This document shows, in pieces, positions 5,934 to 11,368 of a stretch of DNA of 15,729 bases. The notes below the pieces were generated by a model. The model had not been told where the DNA came from, did not search any database, and worked only from the letters and a program-made list of their open reading frames with translations. The stretch's first letter is position 1. Every line of letters starts with the position of its first letter. The DNA is taken from NCBI GenBank assembly GCA_021850345.1, contig JAJZMN010000187.1, positions 1 to 15,729 on the forward strand, in the 5' to 3' direction. Origin of the DNA: Actinomycetes bacterium. Its GTDB lineage: Bacteria > Actinomycetota > Acidimicrobiia > Acidimicrobiales > RAAP-2. The position numbers were made by a program, and so were the translations under genes.

Positions 5934-6347
5934 GTGCGAAGAGAACGCCCTTCACAGGCACCTGCCCAACGCGCACCTGCCCAACGCGCACCTGCCCAAC
6001 GCGCACCTGCCCAACGCGCACCTGCCCAACGGCCCCCTGTCGGACAGCCCCCTGTCCGACAGCCCCCTGTCGAACGGGAGCCGACCGAACGGGCGGCACG
6101 GATCCTCGCGCGGGTGCGCGCCATCCCGGCGGGCTTTGTTCGGACGTACGGTGACGTCGACCGGAAAGCCCCGCGTCTCGTCGGGCGGATCCTCGCGACC
6201 ACCGATGAGCAAGTGCCCTGGCACCGTGTCGTGAGGGTGGACGGATCGGCACCGATGGGCTCCTCGCAGCTCGCGCGTCTCCGGCGTGAAGGCGTGCCGC
6301 TCGTCGGCGGCCGGGTGGACATGACCAAAGCCCGGATGCACGGATGA
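5934..6347 (+). CDS. Alkyltransferase-like protein (ATL) with N-terminal repeat tail
   Basis: Residues about 54-137 are the C-terminal DNA-binding domain of O6-alkylguanine-DNA alkyltransferase: RILARVRAIPAGFVRTYGDV, the arginine finger in PRLVGRIL (R81), and VPWHRVVRVDG at 94-104. The reactive Cys of PCHR is replaced by W96 (PWHR), as in ATL proteins, which bind O6-alkylguanine without removing the alkyl group and mark it for nucleotide excision repair. Ahead of this lies a unique tail: five copies of APAQR, then PPVGQ, PPVRQ, PPVER and EPTER, encoded by a 15-bp DNA repeat. The GTG at 5934 is the nearest start before the repeats and no start fits between them and the domain; the frame is open further upstream with ATG codons at the exporter's end. 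AlkA follows seven bases later. Confidence 0.82.
   Translation: MRRERPSQAPAQRAPAQRAPAQRAPAQRAPAQRPPVGQPPVRQPPVEREPTERAARILARVRAIPAGFVRTYGDVDRKAPRLVGRILATTDEQVPWHRVVRVDGSAPMGSSQLARLRREGVPLVGGRVDMTKARMHG
5958..6090 (+). repeat. 15-bp tandem array, nine units in two types
   Basis: Five copies of a GCACCTGCCCAAC-based unit (5958-6030) are followed by three copies of a CCCCCTGTCNGAC-type unit (6031-6075) and one degenerate unit (6076-6090), all in 15-bp register. The second type contains the palindrome CTGTC-N-GACAG twice (6037-6047, 6052-6062). Because 15 is a multiple of three and the units lack stops, all six frames are open across the array. Confidence 0.95.
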
Positions 6348-6354
6348 GCCCACG

Positions 6355-6996
6355 ATGAGTGTGTCGTTCACGGGCGCGGCCCGCATGCTCGCCGAGCGCG
6401 ACCCGGTGATCGCCCAACTCTTGGAGCAGGTCGGCGCACCCCGGATGCGGCCGCCGCTCGACACGCACTTCGGCGCGCTGGTCCGATCCATCGTCTACCA
6501 GCAGCTCGCTGGAGCGGCCGCAGCGGCGATCCACGGCCGCCTGCTGGACGCGCTCGGCGGCGATCCGGACCCTGCACGACTCCCCGCGCTCAGCGACGCC
6601 GAGATGCGAGCCGTGGGGCTCTCCTCCGGCAAGTCGGCGTCGTTGCGCGACCTCGCCACGAAGGTGCTCGACGGGACGGTGGTGCTCGAGTCTCGGGGGC
6701 TCCGCCTCGAGTCCGACGAGGAGGTCGTCGTCCGGCTGTCCAGCGTGCGCGGCATCGGGAAGTGGACCGCAGAGATGTTCTTGATGTTCCAGCTCCGTCG
6801 ACTCGACGTGTGGCCGACGGGCGACCTCGGCGTCCGCAGGGGCTACGGCCTCGCATGGGATGTGCCGATGCCGAGCTCGCGAGAGCTCGAGCCGCTCGGC
6901 GACCGGTTCCGCCCGTACCGGTCGATCGCGGCGTGGTACTGCTGGCGTGCGGTCGAGGTGTACGGCCGGGGCGCCGAGAGCGCGCTCACGCGATGA
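6355..6996 (+). CDS. DNA-3-methyladenine glycosylase II (AlkA-like, HhH-GPD)
   Basis: This 213-residue base-excision enzyme removes alkylated bases such as 3-methyladenine from DNA. It contains the HhH-GPD core: FGALVRSIVYQQLAGAAAAAIHGR at about 39-62, the helix-hairpin-helix VRGIGKWTAEMF at 131-142, and the catalytic aspartate D157 in WPTGDLGVRRG. Its length matches the short AlkA form without the extra N-terminal domain of the E. coli enzyme. The ATG at 6355 comes seven bases after the ATL stop codon, so the two are almost surely co-transcribed. Both deal with alkylation damage, one marking O6-alkylguanine and one excising N-alkylated bases. No methylated-DNA transferase with an active Cys is present in the window. 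Confidence 0.93.
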   Translation: MSVSFTGAARMLAERDPVIAQLLEQVGAPRMRPPLDTHFGALVRSIVYQQLAGAAAAAIHGRLLDALGGDPDPARLPALSDAEMRAVGLSSGKSASLRDLATKVLDGTVVLESRGLRLESDEEVVVRLSSVRGIGKWTAEMFLMFQLRRLDVWPTGDLGVRRGYGLAWDVPMPSSRELEPLGDRFRPYRSIAAWYCWRAVEVYGRGAESALTR

Positions 6997-7021
6997 CGTC
7001 GCCCTCCGACCGAGCGGGCTC

Positions 7022-8257
7022 ATGAACTGGCTGCTCTTCGCGCTCGGCATCGTCGTCATCGGCTTCACGTCGGCGAACGTCCTCTTCACCATGGTTCTCC
7101 CGCGCCGCCCGTTCGGCATCGACCGGCTCGGCCTCTGGATCAACCGGGTGGTGCTCGTGGCGACGAGCTACCTCTCTCGCTTCGCCAGCACGTACGAGCG
7201 CAAGGACTCCGTGCTCTCGCCGATGGGACCATTCGCCCTCCTCCTCCAGCTCGTGACGTGGGCGGGAGGCCTCACGGTGGGATTCGGGCTCCTCATCGCG
7301 GCGACGGGCCACCCCATGGGTGACGCTTTCCTCCAGTCGCTCACGTCGCTCTTCACGGTCGGTGCCGCACGCGTGGGGGGGCGACCTGTCGTGGCGGTCG
7401 ACATCACCGCCGGTGCCGTCTGGGTCGTCATCGTCGCCTTGCAGATCGCGTACCTTCCCACTCTCTACGGCGCATTCAGCCGTCGAGAGGCGCTCGTCGC
7501 GCTCTTGGAGAGCCGCGCCGGCCTGCCGGCATGGGGACCCGAAGTCCTGGTCCGCCATCAGCTGGTGGGCATCATCGACACCCTGCCCGAGCTCTACGCG
7601 TCGTGGGAGGAGTGGGCGGCAGACGTCGCAGAGAGCCATACGACCTACCCGGTGCTCCTGCTCTTTCGCTCGCCGGAGCCGTGGTACTCGTGGGTCGTCG
7701 GGCTGCTCGCTGTGCTCGATGCCGCCGCGATCCATCTCGCGGTCGCGCCGTCGAGCGCGAGCTCCAAGGCGCGGCTCTGCCTGCGGATGGGCTTCACCCT
7801 CCTCGATCGGATCGCGATCGCTCTGGGCTGGGAGGTCGACCCCGATCCGAGTCCTGAAGGTCCGATCGCGCTGCCGTACGACGAGTACGAGCAGGCGATC
7901 GGAAAGCTCGCGGAGGTGGGGTTCCCGATCGAGCGCAGCGCCGAGGAGTCGTGGCCCGACTTCCGCGGCTGGCGGGTCAACTACGAGGCGGTCGCCTACC
8001 GGCTCGCCGACAGGCTCACGGCGCCTCCCGCCCCGTGGTCCGGCACCCGGCGCCACTTGCGGGGCGGTCCGGTGCTGCCGAGACGCCCGCCGCAACGGCG
8101 TCCGGGGCAGCGTGCTACGCCGTCGCACGCAGTGGTCGGCCCGGCGCCGCGCCGCGTACCACGGCGCCGCCGCCCGCCGCGGGAACAACGGATCAGTCCC
8201 GAAGAGACGGAGGGCGGTTCGCGGTCGCGAGGAGGTCGCGCCCCCGAGGGGACGTGA
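7022..8257 (+). CDS. Membrane protein resembling a degenerate two-TM ion channel
   Basis: The 411-residue protein has hydrophobic segments at about 3-25, 69-94 and 128-148, and a weaker one at 220-241. Between the second and third lies FLQSLTSLFTVGAARVGG (103-120), in the place where a K+ channel has its pore helix and TVGYG filter; only TVG survives, with AA following. This fits actinobacterial proteins often labelled two-pore-domain-like potassium channel proteins, whose transport activity I cannot confirm. Residues 150-350 form a soluble domain (RREALVALLESRAG, PELYASWEEWAADVAESHTTYPVLLLFRSPEPWYSWV). After residue 340 the tail is Arg/Pro-rich and low in structure. The ATG at 7022 lies 25 bases after alkA; its ribosome site is weak. 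Confidence 0.75.
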   Translation: MNWLLFALGIVVIGFTSANVLFTMVLPRRPFGIDRLGLWINRVVLVATSYLSRFASTYERKDSVLSPMGPFALLLQLVTWAGGLTVGFGLLIAATGHPMGDAFLQSLTSLFTVGAARVGGRPVVAVDITAGAVWVVIVALQIAYLPTLYGAFSRREALVALLESRAGLPAWGPEVLVRHQLVGIIDTLPELYASWEEWAADVAESHTTYPVLLLFRSPEPWYSWVVGLLAVLDAAAIHLAVAPSSASSKARLCLRMGFTLLDRIAIALGWEVDPDPSPEGPIALPYDEYEQAIGKLAEVGFPIERSAEESWPDFRGWRVNYEAVAYRLADRLTAPPAPWSGTRRHLRGGPVLPRRPPQRRPGQRATPSHAVVGPAPRRVPRRRRPPREQRISPEETEGGSRSRGGRAPEGT

Positions 8258-8332
8258 CCTCCTCGACGCGGTGCTGCCACGGTGCCGCAAGCGGCCATCT
8301 CCGCGCTGAGCCGGACATCGGTCGCCGTCTTT

Positions 8333-8689
8333 ATGCGGGCGAAGGTGTCACACGTTTCTGTCGGGTTCGATGTCGTGACGTTGCGTGCGGGCAAATACGA
8401 GGGCTACGTCGTCGACGGCACCCTCGGAGAGCCGGACGTCACAACGGCCGTGACCTTCGTGAGAAGGGCCGTGGCGGAAGCGGCCGGGAGGAAGATCTCC
8501 GCAACGGCGTCCGGCTCACAGTCCCAAGCCATGGCGTCTGCTCGGGCCGCGAGCCCGCGCGAACGCCGGCGAAACGGTCGGCTCCGCCGGCGCTCGCGCC
8601 AGTCCGAGAACAGAATCCGGCGACGGTGTATCAGGCCGCGGCCTCACCTTCTGCGACCCGGACCGCCGAGATCTCGAACTCCAAGGTGA
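8333..8689 (+). CDS. Doubtful small ORF in the channel-yceI gap
   Basis: The 374-bp gap between the channel gene and yceI has one frame with reasonable third-position GC: from ATG 8333, MRAKVSHVSVGFDVVTLRAG and on to about VRRAVAEAAGRKI. After about 8510 the translation becomes arginine-rich shadow, and it runs 59 bases into the opposite yceI gene. No ribosome binding site is seen before 8333, and no family is recognised. It may be non-coding, and any coding part may be only 8333-8510. Confidence 0.2.
   Translation: MRAKVSHVSVGFDVVTLRAGKYEGYVVDGTLGEPDVTTAVTFVRRAVAEAAGRKISATASGSQSQAMASARAASPRERRRNGRLRRRSRQSENRIRRRCIRPRPHLLRPGPPRSRTPR
8557..8599. terminator. Long hairpin downstream of yceI
   Basis: Arms 8557-8571 and 8585-8599 pair at 14 of 15 positions around a 13-base loop. 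It lies 31 bases beyond the yceI stop codon on the minus strand, in the position of a terminator for that gene. There is no T-run. Confidence 0.5.
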
Positions 8690-9203
8690 CGTTCTCGCCC
8701 ACGAGCACGCCCCCGGCTTCGAGCGCGACGTTCCAGTTGACGCCCCAGTCCTTCCGGTTGACCGTGGTCGAGCCCTCGAAGCCGATGCGGGTGTTCCCCC
8801 AGGGGTCGACGACGTCGCCGGTGTACTCCAGGTCGAAGGTGACGGACTTGGTGACACCCTTGATCGTGAGGTCACCGGTCACCCGGAAGGTGTTCTTCGA
8901 CACCGGCTCGATGCGCGTCGAGGCGAAGGTGATCTCCGGGTACTCGTCCATGGAGAAGAAGTCGTTGCTCCGCAGGTGCGCGTCGCGGTCGGGGTTGCGC
9001 GTGTCGATGCTCGCGGCCTTGATCGTGAGGGAGAAGTGGGACTTGGCGGGGTCTTCGACGTCGAAGTAGCCGGAGCCGTCGAACTCGTTGAAAGAGCCGC
9101 GCACCTTCGTCACCATCGCGTGGCGGGCGACGAAGCCGAACCGGCTGTGGGTCGGGTCGATCTTGTAGTTGCCGGTAAGGGTCGCAGGAACGGTGGTGGT
9201 CAT
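8631..9203 (-). CDS. YceI family lipid-binding-like protein
   Basis: This 190-residue protein covers the whole YceI domain with no signal peptide, so a cytoplasmic location is likely. The N-terminus TGNYKIDPTHSRFGFVARHAMVTKVRGSF and the segments IDTRNPDRDAHLRSNDFFSMDEYPEITFAS, FRVTGDLTIKGVTKSVTFDLEY and RIGFEGSTTVNRKDWGVNWN are textbook for the family. YceI proteins form an extended lipocalin-like barrel that binds a polyisoprenoid or amphiphile; the ligand here is unknown. The ATG at 9203 has AGAGGAGA about nine bases upstream. The gene is divergent from a marR-type gene across 98 bases, which suggests MarR control. Confidence 0.95.
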   Translation of the reverse strand: MTTTVPATLTGNYKIDPTHSRFGFVARHAMVTKVRGSFNEFDGSGYFDVEDPAKSHFSLTIKAASIDTRNPDRDAHLRSNDFFSMDEYPEITFASTRIEPVSKNTFRVTGDLTIKGVTKSVTFDLEYTGDVVDPWGNTRIGFEGSTTVNRKDWGVNWNVALEAGGVLVGENVTLEFEISAVRVAEGEAAA

Positions 9204-9245
9204 GAAGCTGATCTCCTCTTTCTCGGGTGGTCGATTGGTGACGTT

Positions 9246-9263
9246 TCAACCAACATTGGAGGA
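9246..9263. promoter_or_regulatory. Candidate MarR operator
   Basis: The imperfect palindrome TCAACCAACATTGGAGGA has a perfect CCAA-CA-TTGG centre at 9250-9259. It sits in the middle of the 98-bp gap between yceI and marR. MarR proteins commonly bind 16-20 bp palindromes of this shape. There is no second copy to compare with. Confidence 0.4.
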
Positions 9264-9289
9264 CATGTCACTTATTCCCGGGGCCCGCG

Positions 9290-9295
9290 TACACT
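9290..9295 (+). promoter_or_regulatory. Candidate -10 box of the marR gene (leaderless)
   Basis: TACACT matches the TANNNT form and ends six bases before the ATG at 9302, which would place the transcription start at the A of the start codon. No convincing -35 or Shine-Dalgarno sequence is seen. Confidence 0.45.
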
Positions 9296-9301
9296 GGAGA
9301 G

Positions 9302-9916
9302 ATGGCCGGAGAAGTGGCCGCAGGCGCGGCGGGCCGCAGGGCCGACGATGGGCATCACGAGGGGAAACGACCCGCAGCGCCGGATGTTCCTTGGCTCGAC
9401 GAGCGCCAGCAGCACGCGTGGCGGAGCGTCCAGGTGATGCAGGCCCGGCTCAACGCGGCACTCGCCGGTCAGCTCGCGGCGGAATCCGACCTCTCGTTGC
9501 CCGACTACGTCGTCCTCGTCGTCCTCACCGAGGCGCCTTCCGGAGCTGTGCGCCTTTTCGAGCTGGCGAGCCATCTCGGCTGGGAGCGGAGCCGGGTCTC
9601 GCACCAGATCACCCGCATGGCCGAGCGGGGACTTGTTCGCAAGGAGCGCTGTGAGGCCGATCGCCGAGGCGCGGTGGTGGTGGTCACCGACGCCGGTCGG
9701 CGTGCGATCGAAGTGGCGGCACCGGGTCACGTCCGCGCGGTGCGGCGGTACTTCGTCGACCCGCTCACCGACGACCAGCTGGACGCGCTGGCCGATGCTG
9801 CCGGTCGGGTAGTCCGCGCGATCGACGGCCCGATCGACGGCCCCATCGACGGCCCCATCGACGGCCCCATCGAAGCACTTGTCGGAGAAACCGCTCCGAC
9901 CTCGGTGCACGACTGA
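9302..9916 (+). CDS. MarR-family transcriptional regulator with DGPI-repeat tail
   Basis: This 204-residue regulator has a 30-residue disordered head, a first helix (WLDERQQHAWRSVQVMQARLNAAL, 31-54) and the MarR winged helix at about 64-130: LPDYVVLVVLTEAP, FELASHLGWERSRVSHQITRMAERGLVRKERCEADRRGAVVVVTDAG. The C-terminal dimerisation helix ends in four copies of DGPI (175-190) from a 12-bp DNA repeat, then EALVGETAPTSVHD. It is divergent from yceI and probably controls it and itself. A cupin gene follows 15 bases later and may share the transcript. The ATG at 9302 fits a leaderless promoter; the signal it senses is unknown. Confidence 0.92.
   Translation: MAGEVAAGAAGRRADDGHHEGKRPAAPDVPWLDERQQHAWRSVQVMQARLNAALAGQLAAESDLSLPDYVVLVVLTEAPSGAVRLFELASHLGWERSRVSHQITRMAERGLVRKERCEADRRGAVVVVTDAGRRAIEVAAPGHVRAVRRYFVDPLTDDQLDALADAAGRVVRAIDGPIDGPIDGPIDGPIEALVGETAPTSVHD
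9821..9872 (+). repeat. 12-bp tandem repeat in the marR 3' end
   Basis: The unit ATCGACGGCCCC (first copy ending in G) is repeated at 9821, 9833, 9845 and 9857 and then breaks after ATCGA at 9869. It encodes four IDGP units without disturbing the frame. Confidence 0.95.
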
Positions 9917-9931
9917 CGGGCGCAGCGGACC

Positions 9932-10213
9932 GTGGACGTCCTCGAAGCGCAGTTTCGACAGGAGATGGTGCATGCCGGCGCCTCGTCGGTGACGGTGTGG
10001 GGAAACGCGCCGGGTCATGCCTACCCGGCGCATTCGCACGACTACCGGAAGGTCCTGTGCTGCCTCGAGGGGGGGATCGTGTTCGGGCTGGCGGACCGCG
10101 AGGTGCCGCTCGCCGTGGGAGACCGCATGGTCATCGAGCCCGGCGCACGGCACTCCGCGTCGGTCGGCCCCGACGGCGTGCGTTGCGCCGAGGCACACTT
10201 CCGCGAGCCCTAG
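9932..10213 (+). CDS. Small single-domain cupin protein
   Basis: This 93-residue protein is one cupin barrel. Motif 1 is PAHSHDYRKVLCCLEGGIVFGL, with metal-ligand-like H34 and H36; the usual Glu at the third ligand position is not obvious (K40 lies nearby). Motif 2 is GDRMVIEPGARHSASVG with H74. Small cupins of this kind bind a metal or small ligand; no reaction can be assigned. The GTG at 9932 begins 15 bases after the marR stop codon, with no strong ribosome site, so the two are probably co-transcribed. It converges with the LOG-family gene. Confidence 0.8.
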   Translation: MDVLEAQFRQEMVHAGASSVTVWGNAPGHAYPAHSHDYRKVLCCLEGGIVFGLADREVPLAVGDRMVIEPGARHSASVGPDGVRCAEAHFREP

Positions 10214-10239
10214 CGATTAGCTGGAGAGCCGCGGCGCTG

Positions 10240-10260
10240 GAGCCGTCGGCACGTCGGCTC
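10240..10260. terminator. Hairpin between the cupin and LOG genes
   Basis: GAGCCG and CGGCTC pair around a nine-base loop in the 54-bp gap between two convergent stop codons. The stem is only six pairs and no T-run is present. Confidence 0.3.
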
Positions 10261-10267
10261 ACCGTGC

Positions 10268-10858
10268 TCAGCGTTCGTCGGCCGTGATCCACTTGTCCAC
10301 TTCGGTGGGCGTGTACGCGTCGAGCAAACCGAAGGCTTCGTCGAGCGAGTCGGCGCGAGGCAGGAGCGCCCGGTTCTCGGGCTTGAGCAACCCGACGTCC
10401 ACCATGCGGTCGAGCTGGGAGGTGAGGGGATCCCAGAACCCGTCGACGTCCAGCAGGACGATCGGCTTGCGGTGGAGGCCGAGTTGTGACCAGGTGGCGA
10501 TCTCCGCCACCTCCTCCAACGTCCCGAGACCACCGGGCAGCGCGACGAAGGCGTCGGCGAGGTCGTACATCCGCTGCTTTCGCTCGTGCATCGAGTCCAC
10601 CTCGTAGAGCCTCGTGAGGCCGGTGTGGCCGACCTCGCGGCGGAAGAGGCCGACGGGGATGACCCCGGTGACCCGTCCGCCTGCGGCGAGGCATGCGTCG
10701 GCGATGGCGCCCATGAGCCCCACGCTCCCGCCGCCGTAGACGAGCTCCACCCTGCGCTCGGCCAGCTCCGCGCCGAGGGCACGGGCGGCGTCGCCGAAGC
10801 GTTCATCGGGCGGAAGGGACGAGCCGCAGAAGACGCACAACGCGCGGATCGACGTCAT
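10268..10858 (-). CDS. LOG family nucleoside 5'-monophosphate phosphoribohydrolase
   Basis: This 196-residue Rossmann-fold enzyme belongs to the TIGR00730/LOG family. It has the N-terminal RALCVFCGSS strand, the VYGGGSVGLMGAIADA loop at 40-54, MHERKQRMYDLADAFVALPGG with R93, and the signature PGGLGTLEE at 108-116. Family members split the N-glycosidic bond of nucleoside 5'-monophosphates; plant and some bacterial members release active cytokinins, but in many bacteria the true substrate is unsettled. The ATG at 10858 is preceded nine bases upstream by TAGGGT on the minus strand (10868-10873), a possible -10 box with a very short leader. The DUF3565 gene ends 46 bases upstream, so co-transcription is also possible. 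Confidence 0.93.
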   Translation of the reverse strand: MTSIRALCVFCGSSLPPDERFGDAARALGAELAERRVELVYGGGSVGLMGAIADACLAAGGRVTGVIPVGLFRREVGHTGLTRLYEVDSMHERKQRMYDLADAFVALPGGLGTLEEVAEIATWSQLGLHRKPIVLLDVDGFWDPLTSQLDRMVDVGLLKPENRALLPRADSLDEAFGLLDAYTPTEVDKWITADER

Positions 10859-10904
10859 CGAAGGCGCACCCTAACGTCGATGCGGCCGGCCGGCCGTCCA
10901 CGCG

Positions 10905-11177
10905 TCAGTGGGGGCGGTGGGTGTCGTCGAGCACCTCTCCGCACTCGGGGCAGACGAGCGTCGCGTAACAGACGAGCTCGCCGCCGTCGGGCTCGCCCGC
11001 GCACTCGGGGCAGTCGAGCCAGGTGCCGAGGTGTGAGGCCCGGCCGGATTCCTCGAGCACCCACGGCCGCACCTCGGCGGGGGGGCGGTGCCGCACGGGA
11101 CGGCGATGGCCGCACGAGAGCTGGGCGACCCACTCGCTGTGGACCAGTGAGAAGCCGGCGATCTTGCGGTCGGCCAT
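10905..11177 (-). CDS. DUF3565 zinc-ribbon protein
   Basis: This 90-residue protein begins with a DUF3565 domain: RKIAGFSLVHSEWVAQLSCGHRRPVRHRPP then RPWVLEESGRASHLGTWLDCPEC (4-59). Cysteine pairs C56/C59 and C76/C79, with C22 and H24, look like zinc ligands. The extra C-terminal ribbon (VCPECGEVLDDTHRPH) goes beyond the usual DUF3565 length. The function of the family is not known. I chose the ATG at 11177 because the domain starts at once after it; the frame stays open much further upstream but overlaps the divergent amidohydrolase. Confidence 0.85.
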   Translation of the reverse strand: MADRKIAGFSLVHSEWVAQLSCGHRRPVRHRPPAEVRPWVLEESGRASHLGTWLDCPECAGEPDGGELVCYATLVCPECGEVLDDTHRPH

Positions 11178-11329
11178 CCCTGCAAGGCTACGCCGCCCAT
11201 CGGGGCTCAAAGCCGCCGCGGGGACCCGGGGACCGGCTCGTCCGGGCGCTCCGGTGGCTGTCACCGTAAGGTGCGACCGGCAACAACCGGCCCCGCACGG
11301 GCTTGACCCCGGACGCGGAAGGAGGTGGC

Positions 11330-11368
11330 GTGGTCGAGAAGCCGAGGGCAGCGGCCATGACGTGGTGA
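11330..11368 (+). CDS. Possible 12-residue leader peptide before the amidohydrolase
   Basis: The only strong Shine-Dalgarno sequence before the amidohydrolase is AAGGAGG at 11319-11325, four bases before a GTG at 11330. That start reads VVEKPRAAAMTW and stops at TGA 11366-11368, which overlaps the amidohydrolase GTG at 11365 as GTGA. This would couple the two by re-initiation. A one-base sequence error joining the two frames is an equally simple explanation. Confidence 0.35.
   Translation: MVEKPRAAAMTW

Noticed and set aside
5890..6234. A frame reading HLPNA HLPNA and so on, like a pentapeptide-repeat protein
   Set aside because: The 15-bp array opens all six frames, so any of them shows a five-residue repeat. 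Only the frame that runs into the ATL domain has a recognisable protein after the array.
5878..7143. 421-residue open frame on the minus strand opposite ATL and AlkA
   Set aside because: It contains no recognised motif and covers two genes with clear catalytic residues on the plus strand.
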